From IMG/VR virus record IMGVR_UViG_3300031669_000143, positions 1 to 33,140 of that record: 33,140 nt of DNA, one strand, 5' to 3'. The notes under the pieces are model-generated. The model saw only the letters and a list, made by a program, of their open reading frames with translations. It was not told where the DNA came from and searched no databases. Shown here in pieces: positions 19,470 through 27,077 of the stretch; positions within the stretch are counted from its first letter, which is position 1, and each line of letters opens with the position of its first letter. Origin of the DNA: a virus. Position numbers and translations under genes: made by a program.

Positions 19470-20421
19470 CTTCTTCGCATCTAAAGTAAAGAGTTGATGT
19501 TTTTGTGTTTTTGTTTGTTGCTATTGCTACTGATTCTTTTGATAATTCCTCCATCAATGGAGTCCATACACCCAAGAACATAGGGCAAATTTCTCTACTC
19601 AATAACCAAGAAAGTGCTCTGAAATACTCTTGAGGATACTCTAAATTTTCTGATGGAACACCACTTATGTCTTGAATTGGTTCTAAATAACCGAGAACAA
19701 TGTATTTTGTTGTATCTGCTGCTGAACCACAATCTGTTCGCAAAATAGAGTTTGTTAGTTGATTCTCGACATACACTGCTGTAGGATCACTTTGATTGTT
19801 TGGATCAACCTTTGATGGCAATAGAGCCCATTCTTCTAAATTTAGTATTCTTAGTGGAATGTCTTGATTTGCTGTATCTCTCAATAATACAAACTCAACA
19901 TTGAGTGGTTGTTGTGCTTTTTTAGTATAAACAAATACTTGGCTTCCTGTTCCTGAGGAATCAGGTAATGCCGTTGATAAGGTAATCGAATTGCCAATAA
20001 TGCTTGATACTGTTGTCCAGAACATTGATCCGTCTGACTGCTCAATACCGATGCTGTCATTTATTGAAATGCCTGTCGAACTATTCACTGTGATTGCTGT
20101 TGCCAACTTTAGGGCATTATACATCAATGTGGTAGATACAAAAGAGTTTGTCCAGTTGTCACCGGATGGTCCAATGCTGTATTGTCCGGTTTTATTTGAC
20201 AAGAATAAGAAACCTTGGCGTCTTGTCCAAGTCTTTATTCCCTTCGAGAAATCTGTATTTCCTTGAAGTTGCTTGACAATCATGTTCAGTTTTCTGAGTA
20301 TGTCTGCGTATTCTGTAGCTGTAATTGTGTCAGATGAACCCAACTTACCTATGTTTAACATAGATTCTCTTATTATGTCATTTGCTGATACTGTGAAACT
20401 AAATGTTCCTGATGTGCTCAT
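19462..20421 (-). CDS. P22 gp4-like tail accessory factor (head-tail adaptor)
   Basis: A 319-residue neck protein. The first 70 residues (SANDIIRESMLNIGKLGSSD, YADILRKLNMIVKQLQGNTD) match the P22 gp4 family, which binds the portal ring and carries the tail hub. The middle (NDSIGIEQSDGSMFWTTVSS, plus DSSGTGSQVFVYTK) is the beta-rich insert common in longer members, and the C-terminal half (PLRILNLEEWALLPSK, GYLEPIQDISGVPSENLEYP, YFRALSWLLSREICPMF) fits the family. It is about twice the length of P22 gp4 but typical of the broader podophage family. GGAG precedes the ATG at 20421. Confidence 0.8.
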   Translation of the reverse strand: MSTSGTFSFTVSANDIIRESMLNIGKLGSSDTITATEYADILRKLNMIVKQLQGNTDFSKGIKTWTRRQGFLFLSNKTGQYSIGPSGDNWTNSFVSTTLMYNALKLATAITVNSSTGISINDSIGIEQSDGSMFWTTVSSIIGNSITLSTALPDSSGTGSQVFVYTKKAQQPLNVEFVLLRDTANQDIPLRILNLEEWALLPSKVDPNNQSDPTAVYVENQLTNSILRTDCGSAADTTKYIVLGYLEPIQDISGVPSENLEYPQEYFRALSWLLSREICPMFLGVWTPLMEELSKESVAIATNKNTKTSTLYFRCEEDE

Positions 20422-20441
20422 CTATTATTCTCCATCTACTT

Positions 20442-21917
20442 TTATTTATCGTTTTGTTGATTTTTGCGCATTGAAATAGGATCAAGGATGTTGGTTAGTA
20501 TCTTCCAGGTGTCTTCTACATTCATCATTGATTGACATTTTGCCACACCCTTTGTTTTATCGAGGTTACAAGTGCTATAATTCATGTCTGGGTGAAGTTT
20601 ATGACAAGGATAGCAGGATAACTTTTCGGTTGGAGTGAATAATGAATAAGTATTGACCCAATCTCTGGTTAGATTCTTTACCGAACTATGTGACAGAAAT
20701 ACTATCTTTGGGATAGGTAAGTATGCTGCCCAGTTTGCCACACCTGTTTCTGGTGCGAATAATACATCAATGTAATTAAGCATCGTCAATGTTTGTCTGA
20801 TTGACCACTGTCCTGCTGTGAAATGAACTTTCGGAAAGCGAGAGAACATCTCAACCGTTTCTTGTGTCACTACTTCTGGACCACCTACAAACAAAAAATC
20901 TACATCTTCGTAATAGTTGATTACTCTTGGCATTATTTCTGCGAATTGGGTGTTGATTTTGTGACAAGATGAGCCGGTTAAGGACCACATAATCACTCGT
21001 TTGCCCATCTTTTTGCGTTCTTTGATTGCCCAAGCATCTTCTTCTGGTGTAGATACGAACTTGATCTGTGGGTCGTGAGGAACATCTGCCAACTTATGCT
21101 GAAACTCGACATAGTTGTGATCCATTATTGCGTGTCTTGCTTCTTGTGTCCAGTCGTATGCTGGTCTTCCTGTCATTGCCAATAATGTTCCTTCTACTGA
21201 TTCGCATAGATTGACAAAATTATCGCACTTTGACTTTAGGTATTCGAAGTATTCACCGAGCGCTTGATTTGGAACTTGTCCTCTGTCACAAATAACCAAC
21301 TTATCTATGTTCTTATCGTGAAGAATAACATCGCAACCTGGTCGTTGGGTAATCAATGTAAGATGATACCCTTGTTTCTTTAACCCAGCATAAACAGATG
21401 ATGCCTGTGCCTGGTCACCGAAAGCACCGTATCGAACAACGATTGCTTTCTTCTGTAGATTTAATACTTTAAACGATTCAATCTTATCTTTGTTGTGTAG
21501 TTTCTTGAGAACAATAAAGGATACTTCTTCTGATGTTCCATCTGGGTAAGGTTGAGTAATAATAGTTGATTCTACTATGTCTCTGCCTTTTAGGTTTGTG
21601 ATTGCGTATTCTATTGTCTTATTTGGTTCAGACATAATGGTAAGATAACCACCTGGTTTCAATACACGGAAGTATTCTGCTATTGTTGAGGACATGTCAT
21701 TTATGTAGCATAATACACTCTCTGGCGCAGTAAATACTACAAAATCAAGGCTATTTCCTGCTATTAAATCAAGTTTTTCGTATGATTTTAGTCTGATAGT
21801 TGAATCTTCTGTCATACCTGTTTTTATGAAGTGAGGAAAGGCGGTATTTGTTCCGTTTGTAATCTCTAATCCCCTACCTGCTGTGTATTCTACCAGTTTC
21901 CATTGTAAATCACTCAT
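20442..21917 (-). CDS. Methyltransferase-like / GT9-type glycosyltransferase fusion
   Basis: A 491-residue two-domain enzyme. Residues 1-138 look like a class I methyltransferase: GRGLEITNGTNTAFPHFIK, then FRVLKPGGYLTIMSEPNK. The SAM loop lacks the usual GCG (it reads EITNGTN), so methyl transfer may be lost. Residues 155-480 resemble heptosyltransferase-type (GT9) enzymes: AIVVRYGAFGDQAQASSVYA, ITQRPGCDVILHDKNIDKLV, FLFVGGPE, FAPETGVANWAAYLPIPKIV, and a cysteine-rich end (CYPCHKLHPDMNYSTC). The start at 21917 is chosen over the ATG at 21929 because AAGGA sits ten bases before it but abuts the earlier one. It overlaps the upstream gene by 8 bp. It likely adds a sugar to a virion protein or host polysaccharide. 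Confidence 0.75.
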   Translation of the reverse strand: MSDLQWKLVEYTAGRGLEITNGTNTAFPHFIKTGMTEDSTIRLKSYEKLDLIAGNSLDFVVFTAPESVLCYINDMSSTIAEYFRVLKPGGYLTIMSEPNKTIEYAITNLKGRDIVESTIITQPYPDGTSEEVSFIVLKKLHNKDKIESFKVLNLQKKAIVVRYGAFGDQAQASSVYAGLKKQGYHLTLITQRPGCDVILHDKNIDKLVICDRGQVPNQALGEYFEYLKSKCDNFVNLCESVEGTLLAMTGRPAYDWTQEARHAIMDHNYVEFQHKLADVPHDPQIKFVSTPEEDAWAIKERKKMGKRVIMWSLTGSSCHKINTQFAEIMPRVINYYEDVDFLFVGGPEVVTQETVEMFSRFPKVHFTAGQWSIRQTLTMLNYIDVLFAPETGVANWAAYLPIPKIVFLSHSSVKNLTRDWVNTYSLFTPTEKLSCYPCHKLHPDMNYSTCNLDKTKGVAKCQSMMNVEDTWKILTNILDPISMRKNQQNDK

Positions 21918-22557
21918 CGTTATTTTCATCCTTGTAATTATACTTCTTTAGTGCTTGCTTTATCTTCATTGAGAACTTTATTCCTTTGTTTCCGAACAAA
22001 GTTAGTATCTCAACTACATTTGATGTTAGTAAATAAGCATGAATCTCATCAATAAGAACTTCTTCTGTGTATCCTTCGTTTGTAAGAACACGCTTAAATG
22101 TATTTAGTATTCCTGGTGGTATCTGATTGATGAAGTTGATTACTTCTTCTTTGTATTCTTTATTTAATTTGAACTGAGCGTGTGCTATCTCGTGATCTAC
22201 TACACCAGAATCTGCTCCAACAAATGATGCGATTAGGTATTTTGTGTCGGGGAAGAACTTTAATAGTTCCTTTATCTCAATCTCACCTGGAGATAAGTCG
22301 TGAAAGTGATTAAAGAAAGAGTGTGCTGTCTCGATAGGAACATTAAATCCTTCCCAGTAGTTGAAGTAACTCTCTCTTTGTATTCTATCTTCTCCGAAGT
22401 GAGTGAGTAAGAATGTTTCCCAGTTAAATACTTTACCTCTTATACTATCGTAAGGACTTTCATAAAACTCTTGTAATCGTCCGAATCTTATAGATACTTC
22501 TGGTTTAGTATTATACTGGAGAAGCAATACACCATCAATCGGATGACTTATCAGCAT
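21910..22557 (-). CDS. Protein with HExxH motif, possible zinc metallopeptidase
   Basis: A 215-residue protein of unrecognised family. Residues 122-126 read HEIAH inside VVDHEIAHAQFKLN, the classic zinc-binding helix of metallopeptidases. E171 or H173 in VLIDEIHAYLLTSN, 45-50 residues later, could be the third ligand. The N-terminal half (RFGRLQEFYESPYDSIRGKV, SYFNYWEGFNVPIE) has no recognised features. The motif can occur by chance, but the surrounding aliphatic helix pattern and a downstream glutamate helix make a gluzincin-type fold plausible. It overlaps both neighbours and sits between two enzymes that modify glycans or small molecules. Confidence 0.55.
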   Translation of the reverse strand: MLISHPIDGVLLLQYNTKPEVSIRFGRLQEFYESPYDSIRGKVFNWETFLLTHFGEDRIQRESYFNYWEGFNVPIETAHSFFNHFHDLSPGEIEIKELLKFFPDTKYLIASFVGADSGVVDHEIAHAQFKLNKEYKEEVINFINQIPPGILNTFKRVLTNEGYTEEVLIDEIHAYLLTSNVVEILTLFGNKGIKFSMKIKQALKKYNYKDENNDE

Positions 22558-22705
22558 CTTGTTCTTCTGATTGAGTTAAATCAACATAGTGACCAGCAGC
22601 ATCAAAATAATGTCCGTTTTGTTCGTATCTTGCTTGATTGTGTCCTTCGATAACACCGTGTGGTTTCTTTTTGTCGAATACTGGTGTCGTTTTTGTTTTT
22701 GCCAT
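22535..22705 (-). CDS. Small hypothetical protein (56 aa)
   Basis: A 56-residue hydrophilic product with HGVIEGHNQARYEQNGHYFD and AAGHYVDLTQ, followed by an acidic tail (SEEQDADKSSD). The GH-rich centre might bind metal. GGAG lies ten bases before the ATG, and the end overlaps the HExxH protein gene by 23 bp. It follows the FkbM gene by two bases. No family recognised. Confidence 0.55.
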   Translation of the reverse strand: MAKTKTTPVFDKKKPHGVIEGHNQARYEQNGHYFDAAGHYVDLTQSEEQDADKSSD

Positions 22706-22707
22706 AA

Positions 22708-23496
22708 TTATGCGTCTCCGTTAGATGATTTGAAGTGTTCGTGCCAATCTGATGCGTGTGCTACTGTCAATCCGTGAATAGTAATGTCTTTTGGAACACA
22801 CAATACATTGATTGATGCTATTCCTTCGAATAAGTTTTCTTTGTCTTGATTGATGTTGTTAGTATTAAAGAATGGTGCTGAATGCCAGTAGATTTCATAA
22901 CCAAGTGATCTGATGAACTTAAATAGTTCTTCATTCTTCTTCGGACGATCTGCCTCAACATACATTACTGGTTGGTATTCGCGAATCATTTCTGCGGCAC
23001 CTTTTACTACAGCGAGTTCCATACCTTCTACATCAATCTTAATAAAGTGACAAGGAACATTTAGTGGAACAACGTCCATCTCTTGTCCATCTTCTATTTG
23101 TTCGAAAGAATAGCCGCCGAAGTTGTTTTCCTGATTGTAATCCAACTCAACATACTTTACTTTCTCACCTGATACACCTACTGCCGCACACACTGCTGTC
23201 ACATTTGTAAGATTATTTAACGCAAGTGATCCGCAAAGACAATTATACACCTGAACTTGTGGTTCGAAAGCATAAACGTGTCCTGTGTTTCCTACTAAGC
23301 GAGAGAATAACAGAGTGTGAGCACCATAGTTGGCACCGACATCAATAACTGTCATTCCTGGTTTGATTAGTGATCTGAATAAATCACCTTCTGATTCTGA
23401 GAATTCACCATACTTGATAAGTGATGCCCCAACATACTTGTCTTTGTCATTGACAATCATCTTACCGTTTTTAGTTTCTGCTAATACATTACTCAT
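22708..23496 (-). CDS. FkbM-family SAM-dependent methyltransferase
   Basis: A 262-residue methyltransferase. Motif I is VIDVGANYGAHTLLFSRLVG (about residues 50-69), the ribose-binding acidic residue is E78 in VYAFEPQ, and the family-defining IKIDVEGMELAVVKGA lies at residues 152-167. FkbM enzymes methylate hydroxyls of sugars or polyketides and are common in polysaccharide and glycan clusters. Here it probably acts with the glycosyltransferase fusion two genes downstream. GGAG precedes the ATG at ideal spacing, and a TATAAATA motif lies 37 bases upstream, so it may head its own transcript. Confidence 0.88.
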   Translation of the reverse strand: MSNVLAETKNGKMIVNDKDKYVGASLIKYGEFSESEGDLFRSLIKPGMTVIDVGANYGAHTLLFSRLVGNTGHVYAFEPQVQVYNCLCGSLALNNLTNVTAVCAAVGVSGEKVKYVELDYNQENNFGGYSFEQIEDGQEMDVVPLNVPCHFIKIDVEGMELAVVKGAAEMIREYQPVMYVEADRPKKNEELFKFIRSLGYEIYWHSAPFFNTNNINQDKENLFEGIASINVLCVPKDITIHGLTVAHASDWHEHFKSSNGDA

Positions 23497-23532
23497 TATT
23501 TACTCCCTTTAAAATTAGTGTTGCTGTATTAC

Positions 23533-23540
23533 TATTTATA
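23533..23540 (-). promoter_or_regulatory. TATAAATA motif upstream of the FkbM gene
   Basis: The minus-strand octamer lies in a 52-bp gap, leaving a leader of roughly 30 bases before the FkbM start, with a strong GGGAG. It marks the boundary between the capsid genes and the accessory enzyme block. Called from motif recurrence and placement. Confidence 0.4.
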
Positions 23541-23548
23541 CTTGACTA

Positions 23549-24091
23549 TTACTCTTCTGTCCATTCAATGTCGACCCATAAGTTGAGACCAGATGGAATT
23601 GCTTGACCATTTAAGTTGATACTAATGCTTTCTGCTACACCATGAAGTGTAGGCATTTTGCCATTGTGTACTCCGAATGTGAAAACATAAGGTGAGAATG
23701 GATAACCAGTTGTTGTTGCTGATGGTAAAGCATAACCATCTATTCTAATAATCTGACCTGCACCAAGTGCTGATGGATTTGCCGAATACTCTTGTAGAGT
23801 TGCAGTATAAGCAGGATCTTGAGTATCGTGTGCTATTCCTGTTATTGCTGCTGCTGTTCCACCTGTATTTGCTGCTGTTCTTTTAACCAAATAAAGTTCA
23901 AGAATACCAGCGGCAGTAGCATCTGCTGTTATTTGAACTCTTGCTAATTTGATTGTTTTTGATGTCGAACCAATAAGTTGAATAATGTCAGTAGCAGTTG
24001 CAGCAAAGGTTGTTTTCTTAACCCCCGCTGAATACGTTGCCTTTGAACTTTCTGGCGAAATTGGTTGAACAAAATTTGCTGATGGTAACAT
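23549..24091 (-). CDS. Probable virion surface / head decoration protein
   Basis: A 180-residue Thr/Ala/Gly-rich beta protein. Segments such as KTTFAATATDIIQLIGSTSK, IKLARVQITADATAAGILEL and YLVKRTAANTGGTAAA resemble structural proteins encoded just after the capsid gene in other podophages. The end, IPSGLNLWVDIEWTEE, fits the common 'ip.g..L.vdieWtE' finish of these proteins. It lies in the capsid block with AAAAAGGAG before its ATG. It could be a decoration protein or a neck-associated protein. No named family can be stated with certainty. Confidence 0.6.
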   Translation of the reverse strand: MLPSANFVQPISPESSKATYSAGVKKTTFAATATDIIQLIGSTSKTIKLARVQITADATAAGILELYLVKRTAANTGGTAAAITGIAHDTQDPAYTATLQEYSANPSALGAGQIIRIDGYALPSATTTGYPFSPYVFTFGVHNGKMPTLHGVAESISINLNGQAIPSGLNLWVDIEWTEE

Positions 24092-24104
24092 TTACTTCTC
24101 CTTT

Positions 24105-24470
24105 TTAGATTCTGTCGAGATAGTTGTTGCGTTCTAAGAACCCGACATTTCCTTGATCATCTACTGCTTCACCATACCACAAATCAATACCTTCTCCTGG
24201 ATACTGGTCATCTGATGGATTCATTTTTCCACGAGTGTAACCTTTCTTTAATCCTGAGGATACGTGATCAGTTACTGAGTGTTCTCCACCTAACGAAATA
24301 GGTGTAAATTCCTCAACGTGATCTTGATTCATAATGTCATCACCTGGAGGCATGTCTGCCGTATAATCAGATGCTGCGTGTAATGCTGAATTTAAGTCGG
24401 CCCACTTTGTTTTTTCTGGGGGACGAGGTTTGTTTAAGATTTGATTCTTTTCCTGCATGAACTTAGCCAT
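24105..24470 (-). CDS. Small capsid-block protein with PPGxDIxNQ motif (121 aa)
   Basis: A 121-residue hydrophilic protein. It contains DMPPGDDIMNQDHVEEFTPI (about residues 39-58), a motif shared with the 76-residue protein encoded just upstream, which reads LPPGQDIFNQEVADLSPE. The C-terminal half is polar (GYTRGKMNPSDDQYPGEGID) and ends GFLERNNYLDRI. AAAGGAG precedes the ATG. No family recognised. The shared motif and position after the coat gene suggest a capsid-associated pair derived by duplication or binding the same partner. Confidence 0.6.
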   Translation of the reverse strand: MAKFMQEKNQILNKPRPPEKTKWADLNSALHAASDYTADMPPGDDIMNQDHVEEFTPISLGGEHSVTDHVSSGLKKGYTRGKMNPSDDQYPGEGIDLWYGEAVDDQGNVGFLERNNYLDRI

Positions 24471-24495
24471 GGTTTATTACTCCTTTATAGATAAG

Positions 24496-24518
24496 ATGGG
24501 GGACATTTCTGCCCCCAT
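24496..24518. terminator. GC-rich hairpin between two capsid-block genes
   Basis: ATGGGGG (24496-24502) pairs with CCCCCAT (24512-24518) across a nine-base loop. On the plus strand it is followed by TTTCTTATTTTAT, a T-rich tract; on the minus strand, the direction of the genes, only by CTTAT. It is unusually GC-rich for this genome. It may attenuate leftward transcription, stabilise processed RNA ends or stop antisense transcripts. Confidence 0.5.
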
Positions 24519-24532
24519 TTCTTATTTTATGC

Positions 24533-24763
24533 TTACTTGGCAATTCCTGTAGCATACCCTTTGGAATTCACGATTTCCTTGAATACCATTGTGCTTTCAG
24601 GTGATAAATCAGCTACTTCTTGATTGAAGATGTCTTGACCTGGTGGTAGAGCGTTTAATCCGCCTTCCATTGGCTTGATACCTTTCTTGTTCAAGTAAGA
24701 TTTTGACTTACCGTGTTCATCTGCGTTTAAAGATGCGATTGCTGCTGTTACTTGATTGCTCAT
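24533..24763 (-). CDS. Small capsid-block protein with PPGxDIxNQ motif (76 aa)
   Basis: A 76-residue hydrophilic protein encoded directly downstream of the major capsid gene. The middle reads ALPPGQDIFNQEVADLSPES, paralleling the motif in the 121-residue neighbour. It is insulated by a GC-rich hairpin on each side. AAGGAG precedes the ATG. Role unknown; a minor capsid or maturation-related protein is a guess from position. Confidence 0.6.
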   Translation of the reverse strand: MSNQVTAAIASLNADEHGKSKSYLNKKGIKPMEGGLNALPPGQDIFNQEVADLSPESTMVFKEIVNSKGYATGIAK

Positions 24764-24814
24764 TTGTGTTTCTCCTTGTGTATTTTAATGATGTATGCTT
24801 TTATCTGTATAAAT

Positions 24815-24838
24815 ACCCGCCGATTAAGTTCGGCGGGT
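24815..24838 (-). terminator. Hairpin terminator after the major capsid gene
   Basis: A perfect nine-base stem, ACCCGCCGA (24815-24823) with TCGGCGGGT (24830-24838), around a six-base loop. It begins 11 bases beyond the coat-protein stop. On the minus strand it is followed by ATTTATAC, a weak U-tract. The position after the most highly expressed gene and the strong GC stem suggest partial termination or an RNA-stabilising 3' end. Its outer edge also forms TATAAATA on the plus strand (24808-24815). Confidence 0.65.
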
Positions 24839-24849
24839 TATCTATTTGA

Positions 24850-25821
24850 TTAAGCAGCACTGTCCCATGCAACTACACGAGCGTTCAATGCGTCTGTATG
24901 AACAAGACCAAATCCGCCGATGTAATACCATGCCACACCTTTTGAACGACCGAAGTCTGAAGGGATAGCACCACGCATTTCTTCTGGAAGTGTAACACCT
25001 TCAGCAACTGTGTCGTTACCGAAGAAGAAGATCCAGTCTGATTTGCCTGTTGTCCATGGTGTTCCGCTAACGCCGTCTGTTGACTTACCAGCAACGATGT
25101 TTGTTTGCTCAACATAACGAGTATTTTCGTAACGACCAATTTCACCAGCCATGATCAACTTAAAGCCAGTATCGGTGTATTGATGAATGGTTTCAAGGTT
25201 GTTCTTGAATGTGCGAAGTGTTGATGGACGAGCAATAGCGTAGTAATCATCACCAACATACGCTGGAATGTTACGTTCTTTCATTGCGTCTACGATTGAC
25301 TTAGCGTGGTTGTTGTTGAATGCAACACCGTTTGTTCCAGTTACAGTTCCGTTTGTGTAGATTGTTACTGCGGCTGTATCTGTCCCACCAGTAGGAATTG
25401 CACGAAGTGGAGTAGCGTTGAACTGTGCCCATGCTGTGCGATCGAATGCCTTAGCAGCATCGTTCTTTAATACTTTCTGGATCAATTCTTGCACTGGGAA
25501 CTTGGATAAGTTGTCCAATTTTTCGCTGTAAGGAATCGAGTTACCAAGTTCAGTAACTGTCAAAGTTCCCTGAGTGATGGTATAGTTAGATTGTGGCATT
25601 GTTGATGTTTCTGCTAACACACCGCCTGCTGTAACTACGTCACTGAATACGTCCCAAGTGAAGATGTCACCTTTCTTTTTGCCTTGTTGCGAACTATCAC
25701 GAACGTCCGCGAATTGACGAAATTTCGTAAGAGGTTGAACTGTCATACGGAAAATGTCTGATAATTGACGTGAATACATGTATCCACCAAGGGTGTTTAC
25801 GCCCCATACTTGTCCTGCCAT
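24850..25821 (-). CDS. Major capsid protein (HK97 fold, N4gp56/P22-coat-like)
   Basis: A 323-residue coat protein. The N-terminus MAGQVWGVNTLGGYMYSRQL is followed by QPLTKFRQFADVRDSSQQGK, KKGDIFTWDVFSDV (about residues 50-63) and GGVLAETSTMPQSNYTITQG, then TVTELGNSIPYSEKLDNLSK. This matches the coat family of N4gp56-type proteins, an HK97-fold group common in podophages. The end of the protein (GRSKGVAWYYIGGFGLVHTD) is also typical. It follows the scaffold gene by 27 bp, has AAAGGAG before its ATG and is followed by a GC-rich hairpin. Confidence 0.88.
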   Translation of the reverse strand: MAGQVWGVNTLGGYMYSRQLSDIFRMTVQPLTKFRQFADVRDSSQQGKKKGDIFTWDVFSDVVTAGGVLAETSTMPQSNYTITQGTLTVTELGNSIPYSEKLDNLSKFPVQELIQKVLKNDAAKAFDRTAWAQFNATPLRAIPTGGTDTAAVTIYTNGTVTGTNGVAFNNNHAKSIVDAMKERNIPAYVGDDYYAIARPSTLRTFKNNLETIHQYTDTGFKLIMAGEIGRYENTRYVEQTNIVAGKSTDGVSGTPWTTGKSDWIFFFGNDTVAEGVTLPEEMRGAIPSDFGRSKGVAWYYIGGFGLVHTDALNARVVAWDSAA

Positions 25822-25848
25822 AATGTGTTTCTCCTTTTATAAGTTAGA

Positions 25849-26727
25849 TTATGTTTGTTGCCCTCTGGCTGATCTCATTTTAGCCAGAACTGATTCTCTT
25901 GATTCTTCGCCTGATTCTGCATCTACTGATTTTGTTCTTCCTGATGCTTTAGGAACAGTCGGTGCATTTATCTTGCGTTGAACTTTATCGCTTGTTGTTG
26001 CTGTAGTTGCTATTGATTTTACCCATCCTCTGATTGAATTACCGATGTCAGTGTATCTTTCTTCGTATGGACGACGATCTCCACTGTTCATAAGTCTTGT
26101 GTCTTCTTCGAAAGCAAGTTTTCTTAACTTATGATCATTAAAAATGTCTGGAAAGTCATTCGCAAACTTTTGTGCTGCTGAAGTTACCTTTGCTCGTTCC
26201 TCAACTTCTCGAAGTATCTCCTCTTTTGTTACCTGAGGAGTTTGTGACTTCTTGATCTGTTTAAGAGCCGCAATAGCCTCTTCTTCTGTGCCCATTTGTA
26301 ACGCTCGGACAAGCGCAAGGTCATCTACATCTTCTACCTTATCCCCAACGTCCTCATCGGATGGCTGGTTAAACTCTTGTTGTTCGGCAATCTGTTTGGC
26401 AGTGCGTAAATACTCGTCTGCTGCTTCAACTTTTTGTGCTCGCTCAACTAATTCTTCGTAAGTTAAATCAAGTTCTTTACCATTGACTTTAATCTTGTGT
26501 TTCTGAACTGGTTTAACATCTTCTACATCTTCCTGATCTACTTCGTTTCCTCCAGTAGATTCATCTTCAGTATCTTCGTCATCGTAGATTAGTTCTGATT
26601 CATTCTCGTCTGCGTGACGATCTGCTAATCCTTTAAGAAACTCATCGCGAGGATTGTTTCTGTTTAATACTGGTGATTCGTTTGTATCTTCTGATGCTGC
26701 TGTATCTAAATCTAATTCGTCTGACAT
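25849..26727 (-). CDS. Scaffolding protein
   Basis: A 292-residue, highly charged, helical protein between portal and coat genes, the position of the internal scaffold that guides prohead assembly. It begins with a long acidic region (DELDLDTAASEDTNESPVLN, ESELIYDDEDTEDESTGGNE), then KIKVNGKELDLTYEELVERA (about residues 79-98), a motif common to phage scaffold-like proteins, then coiled-coil (QIKKSQTPQVTKEEILREVE). The C-terminus is basic (RKINAPTVPKASGRTK), as in P22 scaffold, whose basic end binds the coat protein. AAAAGGAG precedes the ATG. Confidence 0.82.
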   Translation of the reverse strand: MSDELDLDTAASEDTNESPVLNRNNPRDEFLKGLADRHADENESELIYDDEDTEDESTGGNEVDQEDVEDVKPVQKHKIKVNGKELDLTYEELVERAQKVEAADEYLRTAKQIAEQQEFNQPSDEDVGDKVEDVDDLALVRALQMGTEEEAIAALKQIKKSQTPQVTKEEILREVEERAKVTSAAQKFANDFPDIFNDHKLRKLAFEEDTRLMNSGDRRPYEERYTDIGNSIRGWVKSIATTATTSDKVQRKINAPTVPKASGRTKSVDAESGEESRESVLAKMRSARGQQT

Positions 26728-26775
26728 TATTTACTTCTCCTTTTATTTAGTTAAAATTGTATTTTTCTACTGTTT

Positions 26776-27054
26776 TTACTGATTTTCGCCGAAATAAATC
26801 GATTCAGCATTGTTTCCTGCTACTATTGCTTGTCCTAACCACTGTTCGACAGATTTTGCTACATTTAATCTATTTTGAGCAGTTTGAAACTCTTGTGTTG
26901 CTGTGGGTGTATTTATGTTTATTGAGGTAAGAATTTCTGTAGATTCTGCTATTTCTTCCTCAATCCTTGTCAATAAATACTGCCCAATGCGTGTTTTGAA
27001 GAACTTTCTAATGTCATCTGCCAGAATTATGTCTTCTTCAATGTATTCGTCCAT
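26776..27054 (-). CDS. Small hypothetical protein between portal and scaffold (92 aa)
   Basis: A 92-residue acidic helical protein (MDEYIEEDIILADDIRKFFK, RIGQYLLTRIEEEIAESTEI, then TQEFQTAQNRLNVAKSVEQW). The length and helical pattern are common for small proteins located between portal and scaffold in podophages, but their role is unknown. AAAGGAG precedes the ATG. No family recognised. Confidence 0.65.
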   Translation of the reverse strand: MDEYIEEDIILADDIRKFFKTRIGQYLLTRIEEEIAESTEILTSININTPTATQEFQTAQNRLNVAKSVEQWLGQAIVAGNNAESIYFGENQ

Positions 27055-27077
27055 TATTTACTACTCCTTTATAATTA

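Noticed and set aside
22589-22777. 62-aa rightward ORF
   Set aside because: Opposite to the 56-aa gene and the end of the FkbM gene; no ribosome-binding site and an unlikely cysteine/phenylalanine-rich sequence.
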